Positions 61,026-64,000 of a DNA stretch of 64,000 bases are shown piece after piece. The notes beneath the pieces were generated by a model. The model searched no databases. It was not told the origin of the DNA and saw only the letters and a program-made list of their open reading frames with translations. How positions within the stretch are numbered: the first letter of the stretch is position 1; each line of letters opens with the position of its first letter. This stretch comes from JAPLSN01 sp964482955. GTDB taxonomy: Bacteria; Spirochaetota; Spirochaetia; Treponematales; UBA12059. The DNA is taken from positions 27,282 through 91,281 of the forward strand of contig CAYZZW010000006.1 of assembly GCA_964482955.1 (NCBI GenBank). Direction: 5' to 3'. Made by a program: the position numbers and the translations under genes.

Positions 61026-61116
61026 ACATCATCATGAAGCGGGCGCGGGCGGGGAGAAAGGCGTGAACGGGGCTGGCGAGAGTCGTGGATCGGAACGAAC
61101 GTCCGCGACGGATCAT
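61024..61116 (-). CDS. Short leader peptide ending in three Met codons
   Basis: A 30-residue reading frame, MIRRGRSF... ending ARFMMM and TGA. ATG at 61116 has AAGGAG (61123-61128) 6 nt upstream and a good promoter before it. The last three sense codons are all ATG, and the operon downstream makes homocysteine and methyltetrahydrofolate for methionine. This is the layout of an amino acid leader peptide that senses charged tRNA-Met. It is too short to be a normal protein gene. Confidence 0.6.
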   Translation of the reverse strand: MIRRGRSFRSTTLASPVHAFLPARARFMMM

Positions 61117-61124
61117 TGCTGGCT

Positions 61125-61149
61125 CCTTGCCGGGAAATTCCCGACAAGG
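61125..61149 (-). promoter_or_regulatory. 25-nt dyad over the leader-peptide ribosome-binding site
   Basis: An inverted repeat centred at 61137, with 11 of 12 base pairs matching (one mismatch at 61130/61144). One arm covers the first four bases of the AAGGAG sequence, and the other starts at the likely transcription start. It may be a repressor operator, or a hairpin at the very 5' end that controls access to the ribosome-binding site. Confidence 0.5.
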
Positions 61150-61152
61150 GCG

Positions 61153-61181
61153 ACTATACCGGCTCGGCGGAAAAAAGACAA
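61153..61181 (-). promoter_or_regulatory. Promoter of the leader peptide-COG1900 operon
   Basis: TTGTCT (61176-61181), 17 nt, TATAGT (61153-61158) on the minus strand. Confidence 0.6.
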
Positions 61182-61202
61182 TCGCCGCCCGAGCCGCGTA
61201 TG

Positions 61203-61230
61203 AAAAAAGGCAAGCGGGATGCTTGCCTTT
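61203..61230 (-). terminator. Intrinsic terminator of dnaJ
   Basis: On the minus strand: AAAGGCAAGC (61221-61230), loop ATCCC, GCTTGCCTTT (61206-61215) and then a T-run (61203-61208), 23 bases after the dnaJ stop. Confidence 0.9.
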
Positions 61231-61252
61231 GAAGTTACCGTCCGCGCGCGGG

Positions 61253-62389
61253 CTATTTGCCGAGCTCGGAACGCTTGATCGGCTTGATGTCGGCCGAATC
61301 CCCTTCGGCGCGCGCGAGCTCTTCGAGGAGTTCCCGGCCCTTGCGGGACAGCTTTTCGGGGATGCGGATGATGATCTTGAGGTAAAGGTCGCCGCGCTTC
61401 TGGCCGTGCGGCACGCCTTCCTCGCGGACGCGGAGCATCTTGCCGTGCTGGATGCCGGCGGGAATCGCCACCTTGATCTTGCGGCCGTCGATCGTCGGCA
61501 CCGTCAGTTCCGTGCCGAGCGCCGCCTGCGCGATGGTGATCGGCACGGCGCAGTACAGGTCGTAGCCGTCGCGCTCGTAGAACTCGTGGGGCTTCACGTG
61601 GATGAAGACGTACAGGTCGCCGGGCTCTCCGCCGTTCTGGCCGGCGTCGCCCTGGCCGGGAATCTGCACGCGCTTCCCGTCGTCGACGCCAGCGGGTATG
61701 GTCACCTTGATCTTCTGCCGCTTCTTGCCGAGTCCCGAGCCGCCGCAGTCGTGGCAGGGATTCTCGACGATGTGCCCTTCGCCGTGGCACTGCGGGCAGG
61801 GCTGCGCGATGGAGAAAAAGCCCGAACTGCGCCGGACCTGACCCGAACCCTGGCAGGTCGGGCACACCTTGCGGCCCGAACCCGACGCGGAACCGCGACC
61901 CCCGCAGGTCTTGCAAGGCTCGTTGCGCAGGTACGAGATCTCCACGGTCATGCCGAAGACGGCCTGCTCGAAGTTGATCTCGAGGTCGTAGCGCAGGTCG
62001 TCGCCCCGGGGCGGACCGCCCGCGCGGCCGCGCGACCGCGAACCGCGGGCTCCCCCGAAGAAACCCTCGAAGATGTTCGAGAAGTCGCCGAAGGATCCGA
62101 AGATGTCCTCGAAGTCGCGGAAGACGCCGGAGAAGTCCTGCTGGGAACCGGGGGCGTTCATGCCCTCGACGCCGGCGAAGCCGAACTGGTCGTAGGCCGC
62201 GCGCCGCTGCTCGTCGCCGAGGATTTCGTAGGCTTCCGTGGCTTCCTTGAAGCTCTCTTCGGCCTTCTTGTCCCCCGGGTTCTTGTCCGGATGGAACTGG
62301 ATGGCGAGCTTGCGGTACGCCTTCTTGATGTCGTCCTTCGTCGCGCCCTTGTCGACGCCCAGGACTTCGTAATAATCGCGCTTAGCCAC
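61253..62389 (-). CDS. dnaJ: Chaperone protein DnaJ
   Basis: A 378-residue type I J-protein. J domain with KDDIKKAYRKLAIQFHPDKNPG (HPD motif), Gly/Phe-rich region (FRDFEDIFGSFGDFSNIFEG), then four CxxCxGxG zinc repeats (CKTCGGRG, CPTCQGSG, CPQCHGEG and CHDCGGSG), and two beta-barrel substrate domains. It stimulates the DnaK ATPase. The start codon is GTG at 62389, with AAGGA before it. It follows dnaK by about 200 bases. Confidence 0.97.
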   Translation of the reverse strand: MAKRDYYEVLGVDKGATKDDIKKAYRKLAIQFHPDKNPGDKKAEESFKEATEAYEILGDEQRRAAYDQFGFAGVEGMNAPGSQQDFSGVFRDFEDIFGSFGDFSNIFEGFFGGARGSRSRGRAGGPPRGDDLRYDLEINFEQAVFGMTVEISYLRNEPCKTCGGRGSASGSGRKVCPTCQGSGQVRRSSGFFSIAQPCPQCHGEGHIVENPCHDCGGSGLGKKRQKIKVTIPAGVDDGKRVQIPGQGDAGQNGGEPGDLYVFIHVKPHEFYERDGYDLYCAVPITIAQAALGTELTVPTIDGRKIKVAIPAGIQHGKMLRVREEGVPHGQKRGDLYLKIIIRIPEKLSRKGRELLEELARAEGDSADIKPIKRSELGK

Positions 62390-62410
62390 GGGACGTCCTT
62401 ACGGAGAATT

Positions 62411-62578
62411 CGCCACGGAGGCACGGAGCCACGGAGAGTACGAATCGGGGAAGACGGCTGAATGGCGGCGTCGGTCCGATGCGTTCATCATCGTCCCCGT
62501 ACGGAGCGTAGAACGACCCACGCACGCGCTCGCGCAATCCATCACATCTTCCCTCCGTGTCTCCGAGCTTCCGTGGCG
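62411..62578. repeat. Inverted-repeat element between dnaJ and dnaK
   Basis: The 199-bp gap has CGCCACGGAG followed by CACGGAGCCACGGAGAG at one end (62411-62438). At the other end (62553-62578) is its imperfect reverse complement, ending TTCCGTGGCG. The arms have tandem CCACGGAG-type units and enclose about 115 bp with no gene. It has the shape of a small non-autonomous (MITE-like) element and shares sequence with 24527-24575. Confidence 0.5.
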
Positions 62579-62588
62579 AACAATCAGG

Positions 62589-64000
<1,412 letters not shown>

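Noticed and set aside
60941..61147. 68-codon minus-strand frame over the leader peptide
   Set aside because: It is another frame without a ribosome-binding site; the 30-codon frame has AAGGAG, a promoter and the three Met codons.
60750..61150. SAM riboswitch in the homocysteine operon leader
   Set aside because: I could not find the four-helix junction or conserved core of known SAM riboswitch classes; the Met leader peptide explains the leader better.

Overview
The window is GC-rich, gene-dense chromosomal DNA with short intergenic gaps and genes on both strands. The gene content fits a free-living, largely anaerobic spirochaete: several lipoproteins, a MinD-like ATPase next to lgt, a YerC/TrpR-type repressor, sulfide-dependent homocysteine synthesis and a ZIP transporter. 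That placement is an inference from gene content only. I see no rRNA, tRNA, CRISPR array, insertion sequence or prophage. The first gene (YgiQ-type radical SAM protein, C-terminal end only) and the last (dnaK, N-terminus missing) are cut by the window edges.

Layout. 1-1.4 kb: end of ygiQ, a hicA-hicB toxin-antitoxin pair with its own palindromic operator, and a small ParB/sulfiredoxin-like protein. 1.4-4.6 kb: mnmE-mnmG tRNA modification operon (minus). 4.8-7.4 kb: an exported barrel-like protein, a coiled-coil protein and a glycerophosphodiesterase (plus). 7.6-13.3 kb: four separate lipoprotein genes (minus). 13.4-16.3 kb: nadE and a CapA-like lipoprotein. 16.4-18 kb: a degenerate SDR-like protein and a ZIP transporter. 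18-21.4 kb: membrane protein, MinD-like ATPase, lgt and a phosphoesterase in one minus operon. 21.5-24.5 kb: ctpA, rsmE and a WecG/TagA glycosyltransferase in one plus operon. 24.6-29.6 kb: HExxH lipoprotein, exported protein, PhzF-like isomerase, VOC protein, membrane-anchored PstS-like protein and exported protein. 29.8-34.1 kb: sbcD-sbcC. 34.1-36 kb: two overlapping degenerate cyclase-fold proteins. 36.1-39.8 kb: cyclophilin, a TrpR-like repressor and a divergent TrpXYZ-type ABC transporter. 39.9-43.5 kb: giant propeller histidine kinase and ArfB. 43.5-48.2 kb: a catalytically dead DEAD-box-like protein and an NDH-2/DoxX-like fusion. 48.2-51.3 kb: polyprenyl synthase, mntP and aminopeptidase P. 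51.3-56.7 kb: an unusual six-gene operon with two SCP2-like proteins, a class III aminotransferase, a split transketolase and a TetR repressor. 57-60.7 kb: TlpA-like thioredoxin, then COG1900, COG2122 and metF for homocysteine and methionine. This last operon is preceded by a tiny leader peptide ending in three Met codons. 61.2-64 kb: dnaK-dnaJ.

Three points stand out. First, the transketolase/aminotransferase/SCP2 operon ends in a TetR gene and has a perfect 16-bp palindrome in its promoter, so it looks like a self-regulated pathway of unknown product. Second, about a dozen first-of-operon genes have a clear -35/-10 pair whose -10 box ends only 6-7 nt before the start codon. Their mRNAs would be leaderless, while most downstream genes carry Shine-Dalgarno sequences or overlap the preceding gene. 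Third, the homocysteine operon appears to be controlled by a Met-codon leader peptide whose ribosome-binding site lies in a long dyad. Smaller curiosities are twin beta-clamp-binding motifs in an insert of SbcD, a pseudo-helicase, and a pair of cyclase-fold pseudoenzymes.
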